DNA of 64,000 nucleotides from Verpa conica (GCA_033030425.1 JAUFSD010000001.1:3224001-3288000), one strand, 5' to 3'; shown: positions 50,530 to 62,627, numbered from the stretch's first letter. The notes: generated by a model from the letters alone, not told the origin. A program made the numbers and translations.

Positions 50530-51716
50530 TCACTTCTTCCTCGTACTCCTCCTGACATCCCCTCCCCTCTTCGCCCCCCTCTTCCCACCCCTCCCCCGCC
50601 CTCCTCTCCCTCTTCCAACCCCCTTCCCACGGCTACTAACCGTCGGCGCTGGACTCTCTGCAGCCGTTGTACTCTCCCCCATCTCGCTCTCCACCTCTCC
50701 CCCGTCCTCTGTTTCGGCTACATCATCGTCATCCAATTCATCCAGCACATCGGATAACTCCTCATCGTCGGACTGAGCATGAGCAGGTTCCGACTCCTCT
50801 TCTTCGTCGGCAGATTCTTCGGTTGGTTTTAGGATTGCGGCAGGCTTACGGCGCGGGGAGGTTATTTTTTTCAGGGTTCCACCGCGGCCGCGACCCTTCC
50901 CAACGGGGCCAGGTTTACGGCCACGCGTGGAAACGATTTTGGTTTTGCGGGGAGCAGGAGAGGCAGATTTCATGGATAATTCTGATCATCCCCGTTAGTA
51001 AAACTGTAGGCCAATTGGAAGAAAGGGGATGGAGGTGGGTAAGATAAATAGGTATACCATACCATCCTCAGTATCGTCCGCTAGTATACTATCTGTCCTC
51101 GCAGTCCTGGATCCATCAGCGCTCACGCTCCGTATAACCCTACCCTTCTTTCCCCGGGCTGTTGACGGTGGTGCTGCGGTGAATGTAAATGTTGATACTC
51201 GTATGGGGGAGTCGGCGCTGTTGGGATCAATGCGGCGGGCAGTCATAAGGGCGCCAAAGTCATCTTCTGGGAGGGTAAAATCGGCACCTGGATCAGGAGA
51301 GCCATCATCTTCAAGGTCTTCCTGTTTGATATTAGCTTAATAGTAGAAGGTGTGTGTTGAAGGGAATGTACCCGCTCGTCGAGTCCTTCGAGATTGTAAA
51401 GTGATTGGAGCTTTCGCCAGATACCTTCGACACCAGTATGGGTGTCTGAGACGCCGTGATTCTTCATGAGCTCAGATATACCAATTATGCGGAAGTGCTT
51501 GTGCATGCCTACAGGGGAGAATTAGACCCGTCAACTCATTTATCAGGGTGAGTGAAGCTCACCAGCAGGCTTGAGACGATACACGGAAATAGCCTTAAAC
51601 AGTGTTGTTTCTTGTTCGTCGGTCCACCCATCGAAGATGACCGGCTCAGGGAGAGGAGAGTCGGCGTCTGTGGGTACAGCGCGAGAGGGAACCTTTGTCT
51701 TCTTTTTGGGCGGCAT
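50530..51716 (-). CDS. EAF7: NuA4 histone acetyltransferase subunit Eaf7 (CT20/MRGBP family)
   Basis: Nuclear subunit of the NuA4 complex, which acetylates histones H4 and H2A. Four exons on minus: 51716-51563, 51508-51372, 51321-51063, 50981-50530; 1002 nt, 333 residues. Start MPPKKKTKVPSRAV. The conserved domain reads VIFDGWTDEQETTLFKAISV, then KPAGMHKHFRIIGISELM and GIWRKLQSLYNLEGLDE, the characteristic CT20 pattern. The middle has ADFTLPEDDFGALMTARR. The C-terminus is long and disordered: RGRKPGPVGKGRGRGG, then an acidic stretch (DDEELSDVLDELDDDD), then Arg/Gly/Lys-rich GRGRGGRGRGG, typical of chromatin proteins in filamentous fungi. Divergent from the gamma-tubulin complex gene. Confidence 0.92.
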
Positions 51717-51894
51717 TGATTGAGGGTCGGGTAGTAAGGTAAAGCTGTAGAATTGTAGGTTTCCAGGTGGGTTTAAGGTGGGACGCGCCGCGCGACTGGG
51801 AGAATGCGGCTCAAGTAATGCGATACCGCACCCCCACCATACATACATCTTCACCAAACTTCACAGTCAAAGATAAGAAAGTCATTCGCACACA
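51717..51894. promoter_or_regulatory. Short bidirectional promoter, Eaf7 / gamma-tubulin complex protein
   Basis: Only 178 bp separate the two start codons, so both transcripts must start within or near this interval. It holds a GC-rich core (GGGACGCGCCGCGCGACTGG, 51780-51799). No certain TATA box is seen. Confidence 0.7.
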
Positions 51895-54800
51895 ATGACT
51901 GACTACTCCCCTATATTTGCAAATTCAGATCTCTCTACAGATGAAGATGTCTACCCTTTTACAATACCAGACCTCTGGCGTTCATCCTACTTAGCCCCAG
52001 ACCTATCACGGGAATCACAGCTCTTCCCAATTGCTCTACTACAAGGCAAGTAAGTCTATTGAAATCCCAAAGTAGCCTCTGAAATATAGGCAACTAACTA
52101 TATCCTCCTGTAAGTAGAATATACAAGGAAAATCAACTCTTCTCCATCTCGCTACCAATCAGTCCCGCAAACATCTCTCTTCTCGTTTACCCCTGGCTTT
52201 ACTCACACCTCTAGCTTTGGGCTTGAGCCCTCCCAACAATTATCGGGGGACTCAGTAGCATCATCAACCGAAGAAGGAAATGGCGCTGATGTATCTTCGG
52301 TTACAAGCGTGGACTTGTGGGTCCAGCCAGATGTGTGCAAAGTGCCAGAAAAGTCACGCTTCCAGACATGGGATAGTTTCCTAGTAGAAGGTGCGAATGA
52401 ACCTGTAAATCCATATTTTTCGGAGTCAGGGTCTAGGATATTTGATGCAGCACTGGGAGAATATATGGAGGATGGAGACGTGGGTGATGTTATACGGAGT
52501 GATGTGTTTTGTACCGTTGGTTCCCTCCCTAACATGAATATTGAGTAGAATTGATGTGCGAGTGAGATCTAGTGTCTCCTCCATCTAGGACTCGGTCGGT
52601 CCTCAATACTATTCGACTATGATCCTATCAATCGCGAGTTCCGCCCTATCAGGCCCTACTTACGAATATCTGGCTGTACTGCTGGCGCAGTAGAAAGGTC
52701 ACCCCCCCCTCTCTCTCTTCGACCATGTAGCTAACACTAGTATAGCATTGTCAAAGCTTTCGCCACAACCGGGAAAAAGATACACTATCTCCAATCCTAC
52801 ACAACATCAATCTACACCTCCTCTCGCCCAAACCCGTCTACAATTGCTCTAGCAGACTGCATTACCTCCATCCTCGAGTCCATACAGACTCGCCTCAGTA
52901 TCTCTCCCTCCACCATTACATCAATACTACACTTACATTCACTTATCCGTGAACCAGCGCTGATAATTAACACATTTCATTCAATAATCACAAAAACCTC
53001 TGGCGTAAAAAATGATTCGGAGCTGTTGACGAAACTGTTCGATGTGGTACAACAGGAGCAGCACCGGAGTGGATGGTTGAAACCATTACTTATGGAGACA
53101 TTGGCCAGGGTTTCAAGACCGTGGTTGGGATTTATCGAGGAGTGGATAGGGTTGGATCGGCCAATTGGGGGAGAGGGTATTGGATTTGAGGGGTTAGCTG
53201 AGAGGGGAGTATTTGTGAGGGTTGAGGAAGAAATAGAGGTTGATGAACGAGGCCAGGAGGTGACAAAAAGGAGCTTTGTGAGTAACTCTCTTCACTATTC
53301 TGTAGGATACGAGCTAATTCGACGAGATAGATATTTGATAAAAAGAAAGTACCAAGTTTTACAAGTGCTGAGACTGCAGAGAGTGTTTTTGAGAGTGGAA
53401 AGAGTCTCAGATTCTTGCAGAAGTTTCACCCGAACCACCCTTTGAGTAAGCCTGGGGCCGTTGAAGGAGTCCGGGCTCCGAAGCTGGAGTGGAAGTTCTC
53501 GTGGGAGGACTTAGAGAACCTACAGGCGCAGGCAAAGAACTATGAAAAGCGGTTGAGAACAGCAATATTGAAATACTCTTCTGGTAACTCTGCGGCTCTC
53601 CCTACTGGTATAATTCCCAAAGATATCCCTGAAAGATATGAGGAGTTTCCTACGTTTGGTAAAAGTAAGGATGAGATAACGAGTATGATTTCACATTCTG
53701 CAACCTCCATGGACGCGCATCTCCCATCCCTAGAAATTCCCCCCAGCTCAGACTCTTTACGAGGTCTAGTACTCTCTATCTCCCGCCATGGATCCGGACA
53801 GGAGAAGGGGGGTGAAGACCACCTTACAACCTTCGCACCCCCGATTTCTATCACGCCGATGTTATCATTCTCTCACATTTTTGCTGTACAAGCGAAAGTT
53901 ATCAATACAGCCTGTCTCCGTATGTTCTTCAAAGAACACAAAATCCGCGAGCACCTTTCCCTACTCCGACGCTTCCAACTATTTGGCAACGGCGTTTTTG
54001 CATCACGGCTTTCACACGCATTATTTGATGATGAGCTCGATACAACGGAAAAGCAAACCGGTCATTACCGCTCTGGTGGAACTATGGGCCTCAAGCTTGG
54101 CTCACGGGACTCTTGGCCACCTGCGTCGTCTGAACTTCGACTCGCACTCATGGGCGTCCTCACTGACTCTTTTTCCTCCAGTTCTTCCATTGGCGCCGGG
54201 GGAATCCACGCATCTGGAAAAGAAGGCGAGCTCCCAGGTGGCTTAAGCTTTGCAGTCCGAGACATGACTCAAGAGGAACTAGAAAAATGCATGGATCCAA
54301 ACTCAATCGAAGCTCTTGACTTCCTAAAACTCCAATATAATCCCCCGTCCCCTCTTGAAGCTATCATTACGCCGACATCACTATACCGCTATGACCGGTT
54401 ATTTAAACTTCTCCTCCGCGTACTAAGGATGCTGTTTGTGGTAAATAAATTATTCCGCGACGCGACCTCCCGCGCAAGCTACTGGCAGGGTGTCGATCCT
54501 CTAGCGCAGAAGTTTAGAATTGAGGCACACCATTTCGTAGGGACTGTTTGTGGGTATATGTTTGAGTCTGGAGTTGGGAGCACATGGAAGAAATTTGATG
54601 AGAAACTTGCAGATATTGAGCGGAAACTTGACTCCGACAGTGACGAGCTTGATGGGGAGGGGTTGGAGCGGCTCCGGGGCTATCATGAAAGTGTACTAGA
54701 CAGAATCATGTTTGCAACTCTTACACGAAAGCGGCAAGCGCCTGTGATGAAGCTAGTTGAGGACATCTTTATGGCCGTGCTCCAGTTCGCGAGGTATAGT

Positions 54801-55094
54801 CACGAACGCGCGAGTGGACGGAAGACTGCAATGAAAGGGGAGGAGATTGGGGAACTGTATAAAGTTTTTAGAAGGCGTGTGGGGATTTTTATTAGCGTCT
54901 GTAGAGGATTATCCGAGAAGAGGGGATATGGGGATGGACGGAAGGACTTAGAGGGAAGAAGGGCAGTGGATGCAATTTTTGGGACGGGTTATAAAGAGGA
55001 GGGGAATTTATTGGGGATGTTACTAGTTAGACTGGAGATGACTGGGTATTATATGGAGACAACTACGAGTGTAGGGGGAGAGAAATGGAAGTAG
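51895..55094 (+). CDS. Gamma-tubulin complex (Spc97/Spc98 family) component, GCP5/GCP6-like
   Basis: Subunit of the gamma-tubulin ring complex that nucleates microtubules at spindle pole bodies. Exons: 51895-52049, 52118-52184, 52228-52519, 52589-52697, 52746-53277, 53331-55094; 2919 nt, 972 residues. Start MTDYSPIFANSDLSTDEDVY. Family marks: GLGRSSILFDYDPINREF, ESGKSLRFLQKFHPNHPL, FKEHKIREHLSLLRRFQLFG, LEAIITPTSLYRYDRLFKLL and a C-terminal block MKLVEDIFMAVLQFARY. The length and divergence suggest one of the larger non-core GCPs (GCP5 or GCP6/Alp16) rather than GCP2 or GCP3; this is a judgement from memory. The 43-nt intron 52185-52227 is the least certain join: a frame change is needed there but its GTTTAC donor is poor. 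The other joins close well. Confidence 0.85.
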
Positions 55095-56506
55095 CCCCAA
55101 TTTTATATAGATGTAATGATTGGGACGGTTTTTAGAGTAGGTTTACAGTATGACCTATAGCGAGTCAGGGCATGTTTCGGCAGCACGGGAGCAGCGTGTG
55201 TGTGGCATGGCCAGATGCATATGAATTCAATCTCTTCCCTCAAAAGTAGAAAAATCCAAGATTTCTCACAGGTGATTACTCGTGATGGAAAACTTTGTCT
55301 ATAAAAATTAGTAATTAATGACGTTATAAAGGGATCAAACCTTTAGTATTTGTTTTTTCTATCAAATACCGATAGTAATAGTCAGTAACATGGAAATTAA
55401 ACCCTTATACACTTTAACTTAGCTAGATGACATAAACTAGGACTACAAAGAATAGTAGTCCCGTGCCCATACCCTACAGCCTGGTTCTTGTGATAGGTGT
55501 AAATAGGAACGAGCCTAGGTAATAGGGAAGGGAGACATATTCAAGAAGCTTTTGTATACCTCAGCCTACTATGGAACAACACCCAGATACACCCAGAAAT
55601 CACCTAACAGAGCTAAACCTCCTATGAGCTACGACACCTCGGAGGTATTTCAAGACCGGAGCTGACTAGTGAATTACTAGAAAGTAGGTAGAATTAATAT
55701 AAGGGAAATAAGTATCACCGAATTCCTAGAGCTAAATATGGAGACAGCCACGTTGGGTGATTTACCCAATATTGTAGAGTTACCGAAATTATCCTATAGC
55801 ACTATTGTAGTGCTTTTTGAACCGAGGTTTAGTTCTGAATACCACCATTCTAGAGAGACGTTAGTATATTGCAAGGGAGAGATGAGGGTAGCATGCCATT
55901 TATATTCCGAAGAGGGGCCCCTAGACATCCATATTAGCTCCATAGACAAGTTGAACGCAGAATTTACCCAATGTAGGACCTCTGGTACTGTAGTATTTTT
56001 GTGGGTTAGAGGATTTGTGACTTATTTGGTGATATTCACATTGTTGGGTATGTATTATGGATGGGTGGGTGATGCTTAGTGGTGTCGCTTTCTGCGAGCA
56101 TTCTTTTGGATTTATGATATTAAAGGATGGAAAATCTAGTTAAATATTTCTTTAATACCCCACCACTCTTTTTACTATCTTAACCACCTCCTTTAACCTG
56201 CTGCACGCCGATAATACACGTGGGCTCCCTGTTGTTGTATTGTAGTCATCGAATAGGTATAGTTGGACTCGAGTATTATGAGTCTTGGCTTATAGAGATT
56301 CTATAGGAGTACTCTGGAAGTAAATTATCCTAAGAAAGCAACTGACTCCCGTTCTCTCTATTCTACCGCACTCATGACAGTCAGGCGAGCGAGTGACCAT
56401 CCATGACTTTAACCTCGCAATACAATATTCATCACACAGCATTAAACCATTTGTATCTATCACCTATCGTAACACATTCAAATAATCCCCTCTCTAGAAT
56501 CCCATC
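55095..56506. other. Convergent intergenic region
   Basis: 1.4 kb between convergent genes. An ATG-started frame of 113 residues at 55738-56079 ends with a hydrophobic stretch (FVTYLVIFTLLGMYYGWV), but its surroundings are AT-rich repeat-like sequence and no homology is recognised. Otherwise nothing is seen. Confidence 0.45.
55738..56079 (+). CDS. Doubtful 113-residue ORF with C-terminal membrane helix
   Basis: Single frame METATLGDLPNIVELPKLSY to WVGDA. The N-terminal 85 residues are polar; the last 30 contain a hydrophobic helix (RGFVTYLVIFTLLGMYYGWV), so it could be a tail-anchored membrane protein. There is no recognised domain, no intron and no nearby regulatory signal. It may be chance. 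Confidence 0.22.
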   Translation: METATLGDLPNIVELPKLSYSTIVVLFEPRFSSEYHHSRETLVYCKGEMRVACHLYSEEGPLDIHISSIDKLNAEFTQCRTSGTVVFLWVRGFVTYLVIFTLLGMYYGWVGDA

Positions 56507-58004
56507 TCAAAAAATCATATCATCATCTTCTTCTTGTCCCCACCTACTCCCACCCCTCCCACTCACAACTGGTGGACTACTATCCCCGCTCTGTGCACTC
56601 TCATCTGCTGCCCCCGCAGTCATCAATATATCTTTCACAATCCGCCGACTCGCTTCTCTCGCCGGTGTTGCCAGTAGCTTACTCTGCGGAAACGAGAACT
56701 GGATGGTTTGTGGCGGACTATAGCCCAATAGAGAGTCATCATCATCCTCATCCCATGAATCTACGTCATATTTCCCCTTCCCCTTTGTGGTGGTAGGTGT
56801 CTTGGGGCCAAGATTAAGGCTCGCTTGGCGGGGAGGAGAAGAGAATATATGTTGTGTTTGTAGATGCGGCTTGGGAGGCGATGACATTGGGGATGCACTG
56901 TCCGGCGCTGTAAAGAGCCTTCTCGTACTCTTTGGGGTAGTAGCAACACCAGTACGGTACTTCGACGTAGGCGCTTTCCCGAGTGGGGTTGCTTGTACAC
57001 GCCAATTTTTATCGAGGACGCGGTGCAGAAGCGCGTCTTCATGTGGGTTACCAGGTGTTTTTCGTCCTGTGGTCTGTGGGGGAAAGAAGGGGGATGATTC
57101 AGGAGTTTCTGGGTCTGCACCAGGGGCGGGGCGGCGGTTACGGGGACGGTTTGTGGGAGGTGTAGAGGGGAGGAAGACCTCAGAGTCAGAGTCGTCAGCA
57201 CGGGCTTGATAGTCTTGAGGGAGGAAGCCGTGAGCTGTATAGTCTTTCGTTGTGAGTTCTTTCTTTAGCGCCTCAAAGGGGGACTCGATGTCGGCCCATT
57301 TTGCGGTTTGCCCGCCGTCCTCTTTACTCTTTTGCTTCGCCTTTGGTGTTGACTGTAAAGCTGCGCCGGTAATATTGAGAGAGTCTAGTAGTGAGTCATC
57401 GAGTAGGTAGTCATCATCATCGCTGCCTCCATGTCCCTCTTCGTCGCCTTCTGGAATTGTGTGCCGTGTTTCCTCATCTTCATCTATCTCTGCCTCTGTG
57501 CGCCTAGTGCGATCTTCGTAGTTGCCTGGTGAGGAGTTGGGGAATACGGAAGAGTCGTGGGTCACGTAGGTTTGTCCTTCCAAGACTGTAGTGGTAGGAT
57601 CATCATATGTGGGCTCTTCTTCTTGGTAGTTTGAGAGGGCAACATTGGCAGAGGCTTCAAAGAATTGTTTCCAGAACTACTGGGTGTCAATGATCGGACG
57701 TTTTGTGGGAATGTGCGGGGCAGGATATGAGGATAGAAGAAATCACTATACTTTTGATCCTTCCCAAACAGCTTCCGATTCCTTTGCGTATCGTTCTACG
57801 ATTGGTATTATGGATGTTGTGACTATCCGGTGTGTTTTGCTAAAATTGTGGTCTATTTCTGTAGTACCACGCTCAAGATTTTTAGTAATGTAGTCTGCTT
57901 CCTCAGCATCACGGGGGTCTCTACAAACCTTGTAGAGTCAATGTTATGCTCTGCTCCAGCTTCTCGAGCTCGGCCGTCAATGAAAGTGGAGGTTTTTGTG
58001 CCAT
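56507..58004 (-). CDS. ASK1: DASH/Dam1 complex subunit Ask1
   Basis: Outer-kinetochore protein of the DASH ring that couples kinetochores to spindle microtubules. Three exons on minus: 58004-57929, 57858-57752, 57676-56507; 1353 nt, 450 residues. The N-terminal conserved helix region reads LTAELEKLEQSITLTLQEID, HNFSKTHRIVTTSIIPIVER, then YAKESEAVWEGSKFWKQFFE and ASANVALSNYQEE, which is the Ask1 signature. The C-terminal two thirds are disordered with short motifs conserved among filamentous fungi: ADIESPFEALKKEL, LLHRVLDKNWRVQATP, FSSPPRQA and PQSKLLATPAREASRRIVKD. Many SP/TP sites fit the known control of Ask1 by CDK. Divergent from MED21 across 206 bp. Confidence 0.93.
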
Positions 58005-58210
58005 TTCTACGAAATTAGGTATGCAGAGAGTATACTTACAGGTGGGGGGTGGGGTTGTGTGTGGATGAGCTCCGGTATCGTGGGGCGTTGGGGTAACCTA
58101 TCACAAACTGGCCTGACTAACAATCCCAACCGCCAACCTTTGAGGCTCTTCCATGCGCCCCTGAACACCCCCCAATCGTCATCTCATATGAAAACTTTGG
58201 AAATCTCACA
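58005..58210. promoter_or_regulatory. Short bidirectional promoter, ASK1 / MED21
   Basis: 206 bp between divergent start codons. Contains GGTGGGGGGTGGGGTTG (58041-58057) and a CCAAT-like CCCCAATCG near 58169. Both genes must be driven from here unless their leaders overlap. Confidence 0.7.
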
Positions 58211-58787
58211 ATGGCAGATCGATTGTCTCAACTTCAAGATGCTATCGACCAGGTATTTTATCTCTGAGTCTTCTCTACGACTGGTATTAACGCTACGCAG
58301 ATGGCAACACAGCTCTTCAGCGCCCTCCGCTACGTTGGCACCCACCATGACGCGGTCCCAGTAGGTGGTGAAGCCAAGGTGACTGACGAGAATGGTATCT
58401 TACTCTCCACAAATCCTCTTCTCAGAACCTCTAGATTAGCCCAAACTAACGTAATTATTGCAGCTGTCATTGATGATAAGGCAACCTTCGATGGTAAACC
58501 TCCCTCCAGAGTAGTCACATTGAAAACTCAGAAACAAGTCATCTAACACCCTAATAGCCGCTAAGATCGAGCTCGCCCGAGACCTGGTTTTTAAATCAAA
58601 GCAAATAGAATTTCTAATAACATCTCTCCCGGGTATCGGCGTCTCAGAAGACGAGCAGCAGGAACGACTTCGGAACTTAGAACAGGAGTATAAAGAAGCC
58701 GAGGCAAAGCGGCTTGATGCGGTCCGGGCAAGGGAGGAAGCGGCAGAGAAATTAGACCAGGTTATCCGTAGCTTAAGGAGGTCTTGA
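58211..58787 (+). CDS. MED21: Mediator complex subunit 21 (Srb7)
   Basis: Middle-module Mediator subunit that pairs with Med7 and is essential for RNA polymerase II transcription. Three exons: 58211-58252, 58301-58493, 58558-58787; 465 nt, 154 residues, the usual size. Start MADRLSQLQDAIDQMATQLF is the conserved first helix. After a variable loop (residues about 30-55) comes LAQTNVIIAAVIDDKATFDA, then ELARDLVFKSKQIEFLITSL and PGIGVSEDEQQERLRNLEQE, the diagnostic Med21 block, and a long C-terminal coiled coil (EEAAEKLDQVIRSL). All joins close in frame. Confidence 0.96.
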
Positions 58788-59386
58788 TTAGGGTTATGAT
58801 ATTTGGGTGTGATTTTTTTGGTTTAGGTCTAAATTTTGGGTGATAACCCCGATATTGGTGTTCCGGCATTTCTTGTATCCAAGTCCATGTGAGAGTATTA
58901 GTCAGCAGGGTTCTCACAATCAGCAGTAAAAGATTCTATAAGTAAGTTCATCATATTAACAGGATTCTGAAAACTACTCTACAGCCCTTAATCAGGCTAA
59001 AAAAATTTCTGGGAATTAATACTAGCCCCACACTCGCAGTGGTGGAGAGCATCTTGTAACTAGAATAAAGAGATATTTACTCTAATCCGAGAAATTCTAG
59101 CAGAAATAACCCCACAAAGCTCCCCGCGGATAGTAATAGTCCTACCCAGAATAGTAGCCCTCTCATGCTCATTAAAACTTCTCTAATAAACAAGCACTTA
59201 TGATTGAAAATTGCAAATGGGTCAAAAGATACGTCTAATATACCTCTATTGTGTATCAATGCGCGCTACAAGTACACAAAGTACAACTCCGAATACGCAG
59301 AACAAGAACAAAATCCCAAGCCCCAAAAGCGAGTCAGAAACTCGCAACAAAGGAAAATAGCCCATTTACAGTAACAATAAACAACC
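58788..59386. other. Convergent intergenic region
   Basis: 600 bp of AT-rich sequence between MED21 and the carnitine acetyltransferase gene, presumably both 3' UTRs. The minus-strand frame 59077-59259 is hydrophobic but too short and unsupported. Confidence 0.5.
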
Positions 59387-61444
59387 CTATAGCTTTGCCT
59401 TGGCAGCCTCCAATTCACTCTCCATCAATTCCCTCATATCATTCGCTGCATCGGTAAGATAGAAATGCATCTTATCAGCCCCCAACTTTTTGCTCGCAAT
59501 ATTAAACTGCAAATTTGTTTCGTTGATCATATACGCAATCCCAAACCCACCATCAATAACCTGACTCCACCCATACCCGTTAAAATGATCTGAAGACAGC
59601 TGAGAAGTACTCAAGAACCAGCTGCTAGAGTATCCATAAGCAGGATCCTTGTAAATACCCGGTAGCTCCTGTCCAGCGGGGACAAGGTTCTTCAATCCGA
59701 ACAAATGTCGATCAACACCACGACCATCAGAGGCCTCCGTAATGTATTTAACATGTGCGCTAATAGCTTTACGGAAAAGCTCAATAGAGGTCTTAGCATC
59801 GACTTCCGGGTCCACCATGGCTTTACACCAGGCGACGGAGTCGTCAGAGACGGTACGACAAGTTTCAGTACGACCGAGTTGGAACTTTCGGGTCGCGGTG
59901 GACTCGTAGGTGGGGCGGCTCTTGCCGTACATCTTATAGTAGGCGAGTTGAATGATCATCTGAACGTATGCATCAGGAGAGCACTTGAACTTCTTAATTA
60001 GACCCTTCCCATAACCTTGGTAAGCGAGGACCCGTAGGTCGTGCTGGCCAATCACGTCGCGGAAGGCCTTCTGGGCTTTATCAATAGCTTCATTGACAGC
60101 ATCGTTGACAACAAAGTTGATCGACTTGGGCTCTGGGAGGTTGCTCCTAATAGCTCCAGTAGTGAAGTCCATCTTGTTCTTAAAGATCGTTTCGTTGATG
60201 TAGTCGTTGAGCCTGTGTGTAGGGGTTCCGTCCATCATCGAGTGCTCGCCCATGAATCCAGCGGTGCCGTTCTCGTTGATAATGAACTGTAGGGGCTTGT
60301 CGAAGAAACGGTTTTGGCCGTCCCCATGCCAATATTGATGGGCTCGATCTTCAAAGGTTACGGGGGAGGTGTCGTCGAGGCAAACGACGAACGAGGCAGA
60401 TTCAATCACTTGAAGGGCTTTGGCATTTTCAGGGTCAGCCTCGAGAAGAGTTGCGCGGGCATCTGTCCAGACATCACGATTATCAGAAGTCAATGCGCCA
60501 ATCGCGGGGACTTTCTCGGAGTTTGCAAGCTCATAAATTCGGGTGAACTGGGCTTCCAACTCCTTGGCGCTGAGCTGGGTTCCGTCAACTTCGTGAAGTA
60601 CTTTGAAGAAACGGTTCTTGCGAATTACAACAAAGTGCTTGTGCTCCTCGGCAGGGTAAATTATCGGTTCATCTGCTGGCTTTTTGGGGATACGGCAAGT
60701 GTTGAACATGTATTTGTAAGAGTCCATACACATGGGCGCTTTTCTCATGTATTCGGGTTCAAGAGACCCCGAATCAACCATCTTCTTGAACTCTAATGCT
60801 ACGGTTGAAATTGCCGCAGCTCGTTTCGCAGGGTTGCGTCGCTTCTTGTCATCTTTGTAAGAGTAGAAATAGGAGACATAAGGAACAACAGGGTCGCGGT
60901 ATGCCAAGTAGGCCGAATGGTTCCACCAGTCGGAGAGCCAGTTTCTGATATTTGGGTCTTCAGCCTTCGCAATCAGCTTCTTCTGAAGTTCTTCGCCGAT
61001 ACCACCGGACTTGATGAATTCGCTGACAGCGGATTTCGTAGACTCGAACTCCTCGGTGGAGAGAAGGGGGTGTACGGATTTGACGTAACGATCAGCGGTT
61101 TCCTGCAGTGTTGGTACGGGAAGTCTGGGGAGTGACTCCTGGAACCGAAGCATAGCACCTTTGGTCTTGTCTTCTTTGTAGCCTTTAAAAAAAGAGTTGA
61201 GTCAATACATGTGAAAGTCAACATATTAAGAGTTCTGTTCCGTTACCTTCAGCAACAGCCGCTGTGGCGTTTTTCCTTGCTATTATAGGGGCCATACTTC
61301 CAATCTATACGAGTATTCAGTAAAAAAAAATTTCTTCTGTTACTTTGTTCAGTTTTAAAGCCCTACCTTTGATGTTGGCCGGCGTAGGGAGGCCGAGGTT
61401 AGGGACCGAACTGAGATGCCTCGGCAAAACGCAGAAGAGAACAT
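59387..61444 (-). CDS. CAT2: Carnitine O-acetyltransferase, mitochondrial/peroxisomal
   Basis: Transfers acetyl groups between CoA and carnitine so that acetyl units can move from peroxisome to mitochondrion. Three exons on minus: 61444-61367, 61304-61247, 61182-59387; 1932 nt, 643 residues. Exon 1 encodes MFSSAFCRGISVRSLTSASL then RRPTSK, a basic Ser/Arg-rich stretch without acids: a mitochondrial presequence. Exon 2 contains a second in-frame start, MAPIIARKNATAA, which would skip it. Family marks: FQESLPRLPVPTL, NTCRIPKKPADE, the catalytic histidine in GEHSMMDGTP (about residue 359), and the carnitine/CoA site region ETCRTVSD. The last residues are EAAKAKL: AKL is a peroxisomal PTS1, the same ending I recall for yeast Cat2, which is made in both forms from one gene. 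Confidence 0.96.
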
Positions 61445-62627
61445 ATGCGAAGCTTGATGACAGAACCAGGGATACTTTTTTTGTATAGAGAAACTAACAG
61501 ACAGGACCAGGTGGAGGGGCAACAGCTTTATTTATTTATATTTAACCCTCGGTCCAGCGGCTTTGAGAGAGGGGTGATGTCGGTTCGAGGTTGGTCTCGT
61601 GGGGTGTGGGGAAGCTATGGGTGCAAAGACTCTACGGTGCAAAGGAACAAGCCGAGTGAGCCAGTGCACCCTCAACGGTGTTTATCACATGCATCCCCTT
61701 GTGCTCGGGGTGTTCCTGACCCTTGAGTCACTGCACCCGGGTAACTCAGTGATGCCCCCGTGATCGCTGCTAATGCCGAGCTTGGCAACGCTACAATTGT
61801 ATAATTCTCCGTATACATAATTATATAATTAAAGCTCACGAGGTCGATATAAAGGAGAAATCTATTATGAAAATATAAACTCTCTATCCCAAAAACCACT
61901 CTATTACAAAATAAAAAATATTCTTAGTGCTTTGGGTATAGAGAGATGGTGCTTTGTACCGGGTTAACTTAACAAGTATTAGTTCAATATACCTAACTAT
62001 AACCCTCCCTAGCTTTGTAATGCATAGTAAGGTCCCATGCCAGGCCCCCCACCCGCAGAACTCCTACTCAGTGGGGCTAGGAATCTGTTATCCACTATCT
62101 AAACATTTCGCTTCTTTGAGTTGTGCCACCTGGGAAGTCAAAGAAATTGCACAAAAATCAGCCCCCCACCCCACAGAACAGGTACATTTATAGCCTAATA
62201 TCCTGAGCGAGTTTGCCCAAGATACTAGAATTCATAGAATACCATCTCGAGAGATATCACTCTCTCTTCAAGTAATCATGTTGGGTATTTTGGTCTTTAG
62301 CTATAAATGCCAAGATTTATACGCCCCTACTATTCTTTGCGCTATTCCTAAAACGTCTAACCAATAGAGCTAAACCTCTATTACTAGATATCTTGAGAAT
62401 ACTTAAGGTTATTTTCAATTATATATAGATAGGTAGTACATTTCCCCTTTCCTTCTTGTTCCTCTTATAGTTTAACAAGTTCAACTTACACCCCAGAGCT
62501 ATTTTTTACTCCTAGAAGCTAATTGTAGTGGGGTTTGCTGTCTTTACCACCGCACGCGGTTTAAACTAATCTCTCTTGTTTTATGTAGATTTATATTTGG
62601 AAAACGTGCAAACAAGCATCATCACAT
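61445..62627. other. Carnitine acetyltransferase upstream region and AT-rich spacer
   Basis: The first few hundred bases should contain the acetyltransferase promoter. Beyond about 61800 the sequence is AT-rich with no supportable gene. Confidence 0.5.

Noticed and set aside
53788..54246. 152-codon frame inside the gamma-tubulin complex gene
   Set aside because: Overlaps the main frame, which carries the family motifs throughout.
56787..57209. 140-codon plus-strand frame within ASK1
   Set aside because: Antisense shadow of the Ask1 coding exon, where Ask1 motifs are clear.
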